From an uncultured Granulosicoccaceae bacterium (GTDB lineage Bacteria > Pseudomonadota > Gammaproteobacteria > Granulosicoccales > Granulosicoccaceae), in assembly GCA_937957915.1 (NCBI GenBank), contig CALGNZ010000041.1:1-47160 (forward strand): a stretch of DNA of 47,160 bases, in the 5' to 3' direction. Shown here piece by piece: positions 9,043 through 17,328 of the stretch (the first letter of the stretch is position 1; each line of letters begins with the position of its first letter). The position numbers and the translations under genes were made by a program. Under the pieces are notes generated by a model. It was not told where the DNA came from and did no database searches. It worked only from the letters and a program-made list of their open reading frames with translations.

Positions 9043-10362
9043 ATGCCAAACACGATTAAAAAGGTCGCCGTTATCGGCGCAGGAACCATGGGTGCGGGGA
9101 TAGCCGGTCTGTGCGCGGTTAATGGCTGCGATGTAGTGCTGCTGGACCTGAAAACTGAAACTGCCCAACAGGGGATAGACAAACTTTGCGGCGGCAGGAA
9201 CCCGGCGGTCACTGCCGAGCAAGCAGCCAGGATCAGCGCAGGCTCTCTGGACGATCTGAATCAGATCAGCGACTGCGATTGGATTTGCGAAGCGGTTGTA
9301 GAAAATCTGCAAATCAAGCGAGACCTGTTTTCGCGACTGGAGCCCGTCCGCAAGGACGGCTCTATCATCACAACCAACACCTCCGGTATTCCACTGCGCG
9401 ATATCTACGCAGACATGCCTGAGCGATTGAGGCGTGATATTGCCGTCACGCACTTTTTCAATCCAGTGCACATCATGAAGCTGGTCGAGCTGGTACCCGG
9501 CAGTGAGACAAGCACTGAAACTATGGAGACACTTGCCGGTTTTCTGGGTGGCCCGTTGGGAAATGGCCTGGGCAAAGGAGTCGTCTATGCCAAGGACACC
9601 GTGAACTTCATTGGCAATCGTATCGGGTGTTTCTGGATGCTGGCCGGATTACACAAAGCAATTGAAGCGGATATTTCAATGGAGACCGTCGATGCACTGA
9701 TGTCAAAACCGATCGGACTGCCACCAACAGGATTATACGGCCTGATAGATTTGATCGGATTGGATGTCATGGATTTCGTAGGTAAAAACCTCGAACAAAA
9801 CCTGGCAGCTGACGATCCCTGCCGAGCATATGTAAAACTACCTGCAACAGAATCTACCATGCTGGCCAATGGACAGCTTGGACGCAAAACTGGCGGCGGC
9901 TTCTATAAAATGCTGAAAGCCGACGACGGCAGCAAAAGCATGCAGGTATTCGACCTGCAAGCCCGCGACTGGCGAGCGATGCAACCAGCTACGCTCGATA
10001 CCACACATCAGGATGTCGCTACCCTGTTGTTTGCCGACGATGAGGAAGGTCAGTTTGCCTGGGACATCCTGAGCGCAACCTTTACCTATGCTGCCTCTTT
10101 GGTACCGGAAATTTCAGACGACATTGTCAATATAGATCGCGCAATGAAATGGGGCTTCAACTGGGCACACGGACCATTTGAAATGATGGATCTGGTCGGC
10201 GCTGAAAAGATCGCGAGTAAACTACAGAATCAGGGCACCGAACTCACCGGTATGTTAAAGGTGTTAAATGAAAATAAGCTCAGCCATTTCTACGAAAATT
10301 CAAACGGCACCACCCAATATCTGGGCACCGATGGCAAGTACCACGCGCTAGCGCAAAGCTAG
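9043..10362 (+). CDS. 3-hydroxyacyl-CoA dehydrogenase lacking the enoyl-CoA hydratase domain
   Basis: NAD-dependent 3-hydroxyacyl-CoA dehydrogenase of beta-oxidation type. The N-terminal Rossmann fold carries VAVIGAGTMGAGIAG and ends strand 2 with LLDLK. The catalytic region reads THFFNPVHIMKLVELVPG, and two C-terminal dehydrogenase domains follow, the second around IVNIDRAMKWGFNWAHGPFE. This is the arrangement of the first half of FadN-type fusion proteins of about 780-800 residues, but the frame ends after the dehydrogenase part and the next 198 bp encode no crotonase. I prefer the ATG at 9043, directly before the Rossmann strand. An ATG at 8959 would add 28 residues. It stands alone, diverging from metY. 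Confidence 0.88.
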   Translation: MPNTIKKVAVIGAGTMGAGIAGLCAVNGCDVVLLDLKTETAQQGIDKLCGGRNPAVTAEQAARISAGSLDDLNQISDCDWICEAVVENLQIKRDLFSRLEPVRKDGSIITTNTSGIPLRDIYADMPERLRRDIAVTHFFNPVHIMKLVELVPGSETSTETMETLAGFLGGPLGNGLGKGVVYAKDTVNFIGNRIGCFWMLAGLHKAIEADISMETVDALMSKPIGLPPTGLYGLIDLIGLDVMDFVGKNLEQNLAADDPCRAYVKLPATESTMLANGQLGRKTGGGFYKMLKADDGSKSMQVFDLQARDWRAMQPATLDTTHQDVATLLFADDEEGQFAWDILSATFTYAASLVPEISDDIVNIDRAMKWGFNWAHGPFEMMDLVGAEKIASKLQNQGTELTGMLKVLNENKLSHFYENSNGTTQYLGTDGKYHALAQS

Positions 10363-10431
10363 GTAAAAAAGCGAGGTGATAGTTTGCGCTACTCCTGTTT
10401 TGCACTACTTGCATAGTATCCAGGCCCGCGC

Positions 10432-10467
10432 GACAGAACGCCGTAGCAAAGGCTACGGCATTCTGTC
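10432..10467. repeat. 36-nt near-perfect hairpin between convergent genes
   Basis: The arms GACAGAA-C-GCCGTAGC and GCTACGGC-A-TTCTGTC pair over 15 bp with one C/A mismatch around an AAAG loop. It lies in the 198-bp gap between the dehydrogenase and comEA-like genes, which converge. No T run follows on either strand, so it resembles a palindromic element or a bidirectional hairpin more than a classical intrinsic terminator. I noticed no second copy in this window. Confidence 0.6.
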
Positions 10468-10560
10468 CGCTTTCGTTACACCACTGTAAAAAGCAACATC
10501 TTGAAAAACGCTCGCTCAGTGAGCTGTGTTCTTTAAGGACTCGCTTGCAACAGACTGTGT

Positions 10561-10974
10561 TTAATTGCTAAGTTGAGGTTGCGAAGCCGCTTTGGTTGAT
10601 GGCAAAACGGTTGCAGGAGTAGTGCTCTTCGCAGAGGCTTTTGAGGATGATTGATCAGCTTTCGCTTCACCCTCGCCGGCGACCGCAGGCTTGCTGACAC
10701 TCACCTTTTTACCAAATGATATCAAACTGCGATTTCGATCAAACAGCTTTGCCCCGATACCCTTGACCTTTATCAGATCCTGACCATCGACAAAAGCACC
10801 ATGTTCAGCTCGATAGGCGACAATTGCACGAGCTTTCGCTTCACCGATACCATTTAGATTTTCTGCGATCGTTGCTGCATCAGCACTGTTGATATCAACA
10901 GACTGACCTGCATAAGAGGGGTTACAAAAAACAGACATGACTAGAATGGCTACTGCAAACATCTTTGGAAACAT
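10561..10974 (-). CDS. Secreted ComEA-like helix-hairpin-helix protein
   Basis: A 137-residue exported protein. A signal peptide (about 1-22, ending PSYA) leads into a double helix-hairpin-helix domain: VDINSADAATIAENLNGIGEAKARAIVAYR, then FVDGQDLIKVKGIGAKLFDRN. This is the ComEA DNA-binding module that binds and pulls incoming duplex DNA in the periplasm of competent bacteria. About 50 Ser/Ala/Lys/Thr-rich, probably disordered residues follow, longer than in minimal gammaproteobacterial ComEA. The ATG at 10974 is chosen because GGGAGAAG lies 5 nt before it. A TTG five codons upstream would put the ribosome binding site inside the gene. Other competence genes are not in the window. Confidence 0.85.
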   Translation of the reverse strand: MFPKMFAVAILVMSVFCNPSYAGQSVDINSADAATIAENLNGIGEAKARAIVAYRAEHGAFVDGQDLIKVKGIGAKLFDRNRSLISFGKKVSVSKPAVAGEGEAKADQSSSKASAKSTTPATVLPSTKAASQPQLSN

Positions 10975-11274
10975 CTTAACTTCTCCCAATTACTACTAAC
11001 TATAAACTACAAATACTGCATTAACTCTGACTTCAAGTGAAACGAACTAATGCGCCTGTACTGGAAAGAACGGCATTAAATTCAATCGCATTAAAAGCAA
11101 TGACACTGGGTGACAACTATCATTTGGTGACAACTATCATTTCAGCAAGTGCAAGAAATGCCGCGCCAGCAGACATAAGATAGCTTGGCTTTTTATCTAT
11201 TTGTTTGATTCAACCCACAAAACAAGCTATTTCTGCTCATGTCATCACATGACGAAGCCAGGCCAAAGCACAAG
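10975..11274. other. Intergenic stretch upstream of the comEA-like gene
   Basis: About 300 bp between the CHASE2 kinase stop and the comEA-like start, both on the minus strand. I see no gene. It holds a perfect 17-bp tandem duplication (11109-11142). Several AT-rich segments could serve as promoter elements, but no clear -35/-10 pair stands out. Confidence 0.5.
11109..11142. repeat. Perfect 17-bp tandem direct repeat
   Basis: GGTGACAACTATCATTT occurs twice without a gap (11109-11125 and 11126-11142). The repeat starts about 135 bp upstream of the comEA-like start codon. It could be a pair of regulator sites or a replication slip. Confidence 0.8.
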
Positions 11275-13908
11275 CTACTCTTCTCCGGCAACTTTGCGCT
11301 CGTATTCTACTTCCATAACCGGCAATTGTAATTCAATGGTCGTACCTACATTCTCTTCGCTTGAAGCATGTACAGTTCCACCGTGCTGTCGAATCACAGT
11401 GGCAACAAGCGCCAATCCCAGCCCTGTGCCCTTAAACTGCATTTGAACATTCGGGTCACGGTGGAAGCGATTAAACAATTTGTCTATACGCTCCGCTGGT
11501 ATTCCTATTCCCTGATCGACAACCTTGGTACTCAGCATATCGTCGCCCTTCAGTTGCGTTATAATTTCAACGCGTGACCCTTCCGGCGAATACTTGATGG
11601 CGTTACCCACCACATTAACAAAGGCTCTTTCAAGTAAACTGGAATCAGCCGTGATCCAGACATCCTCGTCGATATCATGAACCACTAACTCCATGTCTTT
11701 CTGGCGAGCCTGTGGCAAGAGCTGATCAATTGTGGACTCTACGACATTCTCAAAAAACACAGGCTGAAGCTGATCGACCTGCAAATTTTCTGCTCTTGTC
11801 AGGCCAAGTAAATCATCGATCATGCTCAGGGTCTTGTTAATATTTTTTTCGACCTGCAGGAATGTTTTTTTCTTTTGAGGATCCTGAACACCCTCTCGCT
11901 CCTGAGACACCAGATAGAGCGAAGATATCAGCGGCGATCTTAGATCGTGTGACAGATATTCTATAAGTTCACTTCGCAGTCGTTCCGCACGCCTGATCTC
12001 ACTCAAATCAACCGCACTGGCTACAACAAGTCTGTCAGCCAGACTCGCACCGAGAACATTGAAGTCAATAACCAACTCACGATCATGTTTTAAGTAGTTC
12101 AACTGCCAGTTTTTTCCGCCGAGCATCAGCTCGTCGAACGCATCCTTATCTATTCGAACAGGGTCCTTTCCCAAACTTACCAAAAACTCTCGCACTGACT
12201 GGTTATCCGGCGCAAGGTCACCAAACATTTCCAATGCCAGCTCGTTGTAACGCATCAACTCTCCAACCGCATTCCAAACGATCAGGCCTGCCGGGCTACC
12301 GTTAAAGATGTTGTCGCTTAAAACCTTTAGCTGAAGCATGTTCTGGTTTTGCATACTCAGACGATCAGCATTGGTTTGAAGGCTCTCTATCGTTCCACCT
12401 GAGCCGGGCGTCATTATGCGCGACTTTACTCGCGACGCGTTGTCGAGAAACTCGCTAAACTGTTTGTTTAGATTTTTATCCGTAAATCCAAAACCGGTGA
12501 CAAACGGCTCCTTTGCTTTAAATCGCTTTACAGTTAATTCACCACGCCTGGTCCAGGACTGACTGAGGATCCTCTCGACCTCAACCGCCTGGGTCTCGCT
12601 ACTGGACTCATACTTCCCATCAAGGTGTAGAAACCATTGCTTGAGGCCGAGGTGCGACTCCGCACTTCTGAACAGACTCACCAGTGGCAGCCCTGCGCTA
12701 ACACCCAGGTCATCTTCATAGATTTTAAGTTTGTCTGTTTCCGCACTGATAAACCGCGAAGCAAATTCCAACCGATGCCAGCTCCATAGCGGGAATGCCA
12801 TCAAAATAGGAATTGCCGAAGTCAATGGCGCAAACCACAAGCCGGCATATCGATACAAGAAAAAACTCAACGCGATAGGCAGGAAAGCCAATAATATCGT
12901 TGCAAGAAATCCCCAACGCGGCCTCAACATTGAATAGATTACCAACAGAGCCGCTATGGCAACTGCAACCAGTACATAGGTAATCCATGAGCCCGTTTGT
13001 CCTATTAATGTTCCCTGGGTCAATGCGCTGTAGATATTCGCATGTACCTCCACACCCGGTAACGGCTGGTCTTCTCCCAGAATTGGCGTCGGCACAGAAT
13101 CACTGAGGCCGGTGGCCGTCATACCAAAGAAAATCACAGCGCCGTTGATAGCTTCACGATCAAAGTTTCCACTCAGCACGTCGTAAGCGGAAATAGTCTT
13201 AAAGGTATTTTTCGGTCCGTGGAAGGGTATCAGCACCTCATAATCCCCTACCCATCGGGTAGCAGGATCTTTGTGATGAACACGAACACCGGGCAATTCC
13301 GTTGGCGCCTCTCCCAGAACCTCTAGCGCGACCAGCGAAAGCATAGACCAATGCGGTGTCTTACATCCGGCGCGCAAGTGAGCGCGTCGCACTATACTGT
13401 CGCTATCAATCGGCAGGTAAATATGCCCTAGGTTTTCGGCGGCCATCAAAATAGGAGCAATGGGTAATTTTTCGCACGATAAGAATTGGCCTCTCCCTTC
13501 CGTGTGAATCGGAAGAATTACCGGTTTCGCGTTCTCTATTGAAAATGCCAGGCGCGCGTCATCAGCAGGATTATTTTTGTCAGCCTCCGAGTAAAGTACA
13601 TCCATCAAAATGATTTTTGCACCAGCATCAGCAAGGTTATCAATAATTCTGGACTGATCGAGTCGTGACCAGGGCCACCGTCCAAGCTCTTGCAGGCTAT
13701 TATCGTCAATACCCACGATAATCAGATCGCTGGCTGGCTCTGACTGATTAACCCGTACCCAGTTGTCATGTACCAGACGATCCATTTTCAGGGTAGCGTC
13801 AGCCTGACTCATCAGATAGGTAATCAAACCAAAAAAAAGATAGAAGGCTATCAGCGTCAGTACACTTAGACGCCCGGGACTCCGTAGATGACTATCGATG
13901 TTAACCAC
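11275..13908 (-). CDS. CHASE2-domain sensor histidine kinase
   Basis: A membrane sensor kinase of 877 residues. One N-terminal membrane segment (about 15-33) leads to a CHASE2 periplasmic sensor domain (about 40-300, with DIIIVGIDD-like and GRWPWSR motifs, and FFGMTATGLSD before GVEVHANIYSAL). Three further membrane segments follow (about 315-400). The cytoplasmic part has a PAS-like region (about 535-640), a HisKA domain with phosphoacceptor H654 in YLSHDLRSPL, and a HATPase_c domain (NVVGNAIKYS, DQGIGIP, GTGLGLAL). The GTG start at 13908 is preceded by GGTGG. It lies last in the order regulator, FecR/LysM protein, kinase, all on one strand. The signal is unknown; envelope stress or a cell-wall ligand is an inference from the FecR/LysM neighbour. 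Confidence 0.9.
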   Translation of the reverse strand: MVNIDSHLRSPGRLSVLTLIAFYLFFGLITYLMSQADATLKMDRLVHDNWVRVNQSEPASDLIIVGIDDNSLQELGRWPWSRLDQSRIIDNLADAGAKIILMDVLYSEADKNNPADDARLAFSIENAKPVILPIHTEGRGQFLSCEKLPIAPILMAAENLGHIYLPIDSDSIVRRAHLRAGCKTPHWSMLSLVALEVLGEAPTELPGVRVHHKDPATRWVGDYEVLIPFHGPKNTFKTISAYDVLSGNFDREAINGAVIFFGMTATGLSDSVPTPILGEDQPLPGVEVHANIYSALTQGTLIGQTGSWITYVLVAVAIAALLVIYSMLRPRWGFLATILLAFLPIALSFFLYRYAGLWFAPLTSAIPILMAFPLWSWHRLEFASRFISAETDKLKIYEDDLGVSAGLPLVSLFRSAESHLGLKQWFLHLDGKYESSSETQAVEVERILSQSWTRRGELTVKRFKAKEPFVTGFGFTDKNLNKQFSEFLDNASRVKSRIMTPGSGGTIESLQTNADRLSMQNQNMLQLKVLSDNIFNGSPAGLIVWNAVGELMRYNELALEMFGDLAPDNQSVREFLVSLGKDPVRIDKDAFDELMLGGKNWQLNYLKHDRELVIDFNVLGASLADRLVVASAVDLSEIRRAERLRSELIEYLSHDLRSPLISSLYLVSQEREGVQDPQKKKTFLQVEKNINKTLSMIDDLLGLTRAENLQVDQLQPVFFENVVESTIDQLLPQARQKDMELVVHDIDEDVWITADSSLLERAFVNVVGNAIKYSPEGSRVEIITQLKGDDMLSTKVVDQGIGIPAERIDKLFNRFHRDPNVQMQFKGTGLGLALVATVIRQHGGTVHASSEENVGTTIELQLPVMEVEYERKVAGEE

Positions 13909-13959
13909 TAGCTCATTGCCACCTTCGGGTTTTGCATTTAAGGAACGGCCCTCGCGATT

Positions 13960-13973
13960 GGAGTCAAGACTCC
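13960..13973. promoter_or_regulatory. Small palindrome upstream of the CHASE2 kinase gene
   Basis: GGAGTC and GACTCC flank AA, forming a 14-bp dyad about 52 bp upstream of the kinase start codon. This is the size and place of an operator, but six-base arms also occur by chance. Confidence 0.25.
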
Positions 13974-14180
13974 GAATACACGATATTCACAGCACCTGTG
14001 TTTTGACCTGCCGATAGCCGCGATACGATCTACCGGATTACCACCGGACACTTGTAGTGCATTCAACGAAGCGCCACTGCAGATAGACAACGAAGCCACT
14101 GATACCCCCTGTAATCGTCAGGAGGATTCTCACCCGCGAGCATGGTCATGGTTTAGCAGACACGGCTCACACGCCCGTTA

Positions 14181-15590
14181 CTAGCGTACAGCTTTGTACT
14201 CGTAAAGGCCGCCGTAGCTGGACACTGAACGTTCAGACAGTATTTCACGAGCGGTTAAATACCAGTTCGGGTGACGGCGCACATCAAGCTCAATCGACTT
14301 TCCCGGCTCCAGCTGATAGGTCTTGTATTGAACCAATCGATCAAGCCCTTTTATGGATTGCAGTTCGTTACCGACGTGAATTTCCAACAGTCTCTGACTA
14401 TCAGAGCGAATTTCCATTTTCTGATCGATAACCTCGATGTCCAGATCAGGCCCAAGGTCTTTATCAATAGCCACCTGGCGCAATTTTTTGGACGCCGTGA
14501 AGCCTTTCAGCCCGTTCTCATCGACTGCACGGACGGCAAAGAAATAATCACCGGGTTGCAGATCAGACGTTGCTACCGTCGCATCTTGAGTACCGACACC
14601 ATTGGCAAATGTAGTGACAACATTGGTCATAGATTCATCAGTTGCAAACGCTCCGAGGTAGCGCCTGGCATCCGCAACCGCACGCCACTGCAGCAGATCT
14701 TCTGTACTGACCCTGTCAAAATTGATGAACTCCGGAAATTCCGCTGCCAGCAGCAAATCATAGACCGTTGAAATACTGCGACCCTCCCCTGCCAGAGTAC
14801 CCTTGCCCAGAGGTATGGTCGACGACTGACCGGCAAAGCTTATCTCTACCTCGCCCTCTGTCACACCCAGCACATTGCCGTCGCGAACCTCGAAATCAAA
14901 ACGAGTGCCTCGCACCGCAGCTGACGCATGCGGAGTATCAATCGTGAACCGTGTGGGTTTTTCAAAATCAGCACGTCCCACATCAAGATTTAACTCTCCC
15001 TCTGACGCACGTAAGCCAATAACGCATGACACTGTTTTGTCGAAACAATCAAGCTTCTCAACTATGATTGCGCTGTTTGGTTGAACATTTACCAGCGAGC
15101 TATCGCGAAAGGTAAGACTCACAAACCCGTCAGGGCCGGTTTTGATTCCATCGCCAACAAAAATTTTCAATCCTTGTTTAACCTTTTCCACAGTCTGCGA
15201 AACTGCTCTTATCAGTTCCGCAGTGCCTTTCGTGAAGGCCAGCTGCGCGTAGTTTCGTTTTTGCACAAGGCTATAGGGAATGACTATTACATCGCCCGGC
15301 AACAGCTTATCCGGTGCAGCAATTTTATTGGCGCGCGCGACAAGCTTCCAGTCAACGGCAGATTCGAGTTCCCTTTGCAAAATGGAATTAAGCGACTCTC
15401 CCGGCTTTACAACGACATGCAGATCCCGATTGTCCGAACGAACAGTTTCAGCGGTGGTTGCCTCTGCAATAGTAGTAGTGGGCAGCAACGCCATTGATAC
15501 CGCAGCAAGTAAACCTGCAGCGAGCTGCCTTGATAGCACCCGAACACCGCGTGTAATAGCCAAGCGCACTAACAAGATTAAAGGTTTCAT
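14181..15590 (-). CDS. Secreted LysM and FecR domain protein
   Basis: An exported 469-residue protein. A signal peptide (about 1-42, ending TTTIAEA) is followed by a LysM-like domain (HVVVKPGESLNSILQ to LLPGDVIVIP) expected to hold peptidoglycan. A FecR domain comes next, with GDGIKTGPDGFVSLTF and the hallmark PHASAAVRGTRFDFEV. The C-terminal half looks beta-rich (DLQPGDYFFAVRAVDENGLKG, fibronectin-like). There is no membrane anchor and no ECF sigma partner, unlike classical FecR. The start at 15590 follows GGAG 8 nt upstream; an upstream in-frame start would add 14 residues. It sits between the response regulator and the CHASE2 kinase, which suggests a periplasmic accessory of that sensor (inference). 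Confidence 0.87.
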   Translation of the reverse strand: MKPLILLVRLAITRGVRVLSRQLAAGLLAAVSMALLPTTTIAEATTAETVRSDNRDLHVVVKPGESLNSILQRELESAVDWKLVARANKIAAPDKLLPGDVIVIPYSLVQKRNYAQLAFTKGTAELIRAVSQTVEKVKQGLKIFVGDGIKTGPDGFVSLTFRDSSLVNVQPNSAIIVEKLDCFDKTVSCVIGLRASEGELNLDVGRADFEKPTRFTIDTPHASAAVRGTRFDFEVRDGNVLGVTEGEVEISFAGQSSTIPLGKGTLAGEGRSISTVYDLLLAAEFPEFINFDRVSTEDLLQWRAVADARRYLGAFATDESMTNVVTTFANGVGTQDATVATSDLQPGDYFFAVRAVDENGLKGFTASKKLRQVAIDKDLGPDLDIEVIDQKMEIRSDSQRLLEIHVGNELQSIKGLDRLVQYKTYQLEPGKSIELDVRRHPNWYLTAREILSERSVSSYGGLYEYKAVR

Positions 15591-15783
15591 ACAATAGCTC
15601 CAACTACGTGGGTCAATTGAAAGGCCAACCAAGGCATTTCAGCCGTTTACCGCTCGCGCCGCAGACCAGAACTCAGCCCGGGAATAGATAACTGCTACAG
15701 GCGACTTTTGCAGACAACCTCCCAGGATGCTTTCCACTGATTGCGTGCAACACAGTTACCCGTCCACGGAACCCGTTATGCCA

Positions 15784-15811
15784 CCGGGAGCCTGTCTGAA
15801 CAGGCTTCTGG
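15784..15811 (-). terminator. Intercistronic hairpin after the response regulator gene
   Basis: The core arms are AGCCTGT and ACAGGCT around a 4-nt loop, and the stem extends outward to about 12 positions with two mismatches on the minus-strand transcript. It begins a few bases after the regulator stop and precedes the FecR gene by about 190 bp. No T run follows. It may attenuate read-through or protect the upstream message. Confidence 0.35.
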
Positions 15812-15817
15812 CAGAGA

Positions 15818-16522
15818 TCAGGACACCGGGGTGTGTTCTTCGAGCCGATAGCCGTGTTGATAAATTGATGTGAGCTTCCACTTCTCAGAGGCAGACAGCT
15901 TTAACTTTTTGCGCAGACGGCTGGCATGTGTGTCGACGGTGCGCGTATTCAGTTCAGCAGAGGTTCCCCATACCGAAGTGAGCAGGTGCTGGCGCGAAAG
16001 TACCCGCCCTCTGTTGCGAAACATGAAGAGCGCCAAGTCGTATTCTTTCTCGGTTAGCTTTACCGCCTCACCATTGATACTAATTTGCCGATTGCTGGTA
16101 TCAAACGAATAAGGCTCGTAATCGAGCAGTTCAGTTTCGGGCTGAGCGCGGCGTGCAAGTGCCCTGATCCGTGCCAGCAACTCAAGTTCCCTGACTGGCT
16201 TTACAAGGTAGTCGTCTGCACCACTCTCCAAAGCCGAAACGATATCTTCTTCGCCCTGCCTTGACGTAATAAAGATCACCGGCACGTCGCTTACAATGCT
16301 CTGACGCAGCCAGCGCAAGATTTCGATACCAGTTGCATCAGGCAAATTCCAGTCAAGTGTGATTACGTCGTAGCTGGTTTTTCTAAACGCTCGCTGAAAG
16401 CTTTCGGGCTCGTGAAACACTTCACATTGATGGCCACGATCGGAAATCCAGCCTTCTACTCGATTTGCCTGATCTACATCGTCTTCAAGCATGCCGACTC
16501 GAAGTATTTGTGCCTCGGCCAA
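15818..16522 (-). CDS. OmpR/PhoB-family response regulator
   Basis: DNA-binding response regulator of 234 residues. The receiver domain (about 1-120) has the acidic pocket E13-D14-D15, phosphoacceptor D57 in ITLDWNLPD, T86 and K108 in DYLVKPV. The C-terminal winged helix (about 130-230) has LTEKEYDLALFMFRNRGRVLSRQHLL and TRTVDTHASRLRKKL, followed by YQHGYRLE. The start is a TTG at 16522 with a strong AGGAG 8 nt before it. It lies 25 bp after the deoxynucleoside kinase gene and upstream of the FecR/LysM and CHASE2 kinase genes. It is the likely phosphorylation partner of that kinase. Confidence 0.93.
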   Translation of the reverse strand: MAEAQILRVGMLEDDVDQANRVEGWISDRGHQCEVFHEPESFQRAFRKTSYDVITLDWNLPDATGIEILRWLRQSIVSDVPVIFITSRQGEEDIVSALESGADDYLVKPVRELELLARIRALARRAQPETELLDYEPYSFDTSNRQISINGEAVKLTEKEYDLALFMFRNRGRVLSRQHLLTSVWGTSAELNTRTVDTHASRLRKKLKLSASEKWKLTSIYQHGYRLEEHTPVS

Positions 16523-16547
16523 GATATCTACTCCTGTTATGTGTTAG

Positions 16548-17246
16548 CTAAGCCGCTGGAGCTTCCTCCGGGCTGGGGTTGAAATAATGTCGTCCCGCTT
16601 CAATACTGACAATTTGCTCCAACAAGCGAGCATAATCATGCTCATTTCGCGCAAAATCAATCTCTGAAGCGTTAACAATTAATAACGGCGTGTCACTGTA
16701 CGCGTGAAAGAAGTCTGTGTAGGCTCGCTGCAGCCGGGCCAGATAACTGCTAGCTATTGATTGTTCAAAAGAATTTCCACGATTTTCGATTCGATCGTAC
16801 AGCACTTCGAGCGGCGCCTGCAGATAGACCACCAGGTCAGGCAAGGCCAGTTCAAAATCGAATTCCGCAGCAATTTGCGAGTACAGTGTGAACTGTTTCT
16901 CATCGAGTGTCAGGCTCGCGAACAAGCGATCCTTTGAAAACAGAAAATCTGACACCCACTTACTTTCAATATCATCTGCACTTCGGGAAATACACTGCAT
17001 CGCCGCTCTGCGTGTCATTAAAAAATGAAGCTGCGCCGGCAGCGCATTTATCTCGGGACGGTGGTAAAAATCTTCCAGAAACGGATTGTTAGCGGCATCT
17101 TCCAGTATAGGGGTTGCCTCCAGGGATCTGGCCAATCGGCGTGTCAGCGTTGTTTTGCCAACACCAATCGGTCCTTCGACCGCAATATATCGCTTATTAC
17201 CCTCAGTGTTGCGTGACTTTACAATTTTTGAAACGGTTTTCTGCAA
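16548..17246 (-). CDS. Deoxynucleoside kinase family protein
   Basis: Cytosolic kinase of the dCK/dGK family that phosphorylates deoxynucleosides for salvage. The P-loop GPIGVGKT lies at about residues 25-32 from the chosen start. EDAANNPFLEDFY, the SDFLFSKDRLFA segment that replaces the eukaryotic DRS region, and the arginine-rich lid (RIENRGNSFEQ) are visible. The frame is open up to 17498, but that would overlap pcnB by 170 bp. A TTG at 17246 has CCGGAG 6 nt upstream and leaves an 82-bp gap after pcnB, so I use it. In many relatives folK lies between pcnB and this gene; here it is absent. The nucleoside preference is unknown. Confidence 0.85.
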   Translation of the reverse strand: MQKTVSKIVKSRNTEGNKRYIAVEGPIGVGKTTLTRRLARSLEATPILEDAANNPFLEDFYHRPEINALPAQLHFLMTRRAAMQCISRSADDIESKWVSDFLFSKDRLFASLTLDEKQFTLYSQIAAEFDFELALPDLVVYLQAPLEVLYDRIENRGNSFEQSIASSYLARLQRAYTDFFHAYSDTPLLIVNASEIDFARNEHDYARLLEQIVSIEAGRHYFNPSPEEAPAA

Positions 17247-17328
17247 GGTGAACTCCGGCTGGTAATCAGGACAAATTCGAGTCTGGCACAAACCCGACGG
17301 CCTTATTGCCAATCCGACAGTAACGTAA

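Noticed and set aside
10363..10560. Frameshifted remnant of an enoyl-CoA hydratase domain
   Set aside because: No crotonase-like motif in any frame, and the space is too short for the domain.
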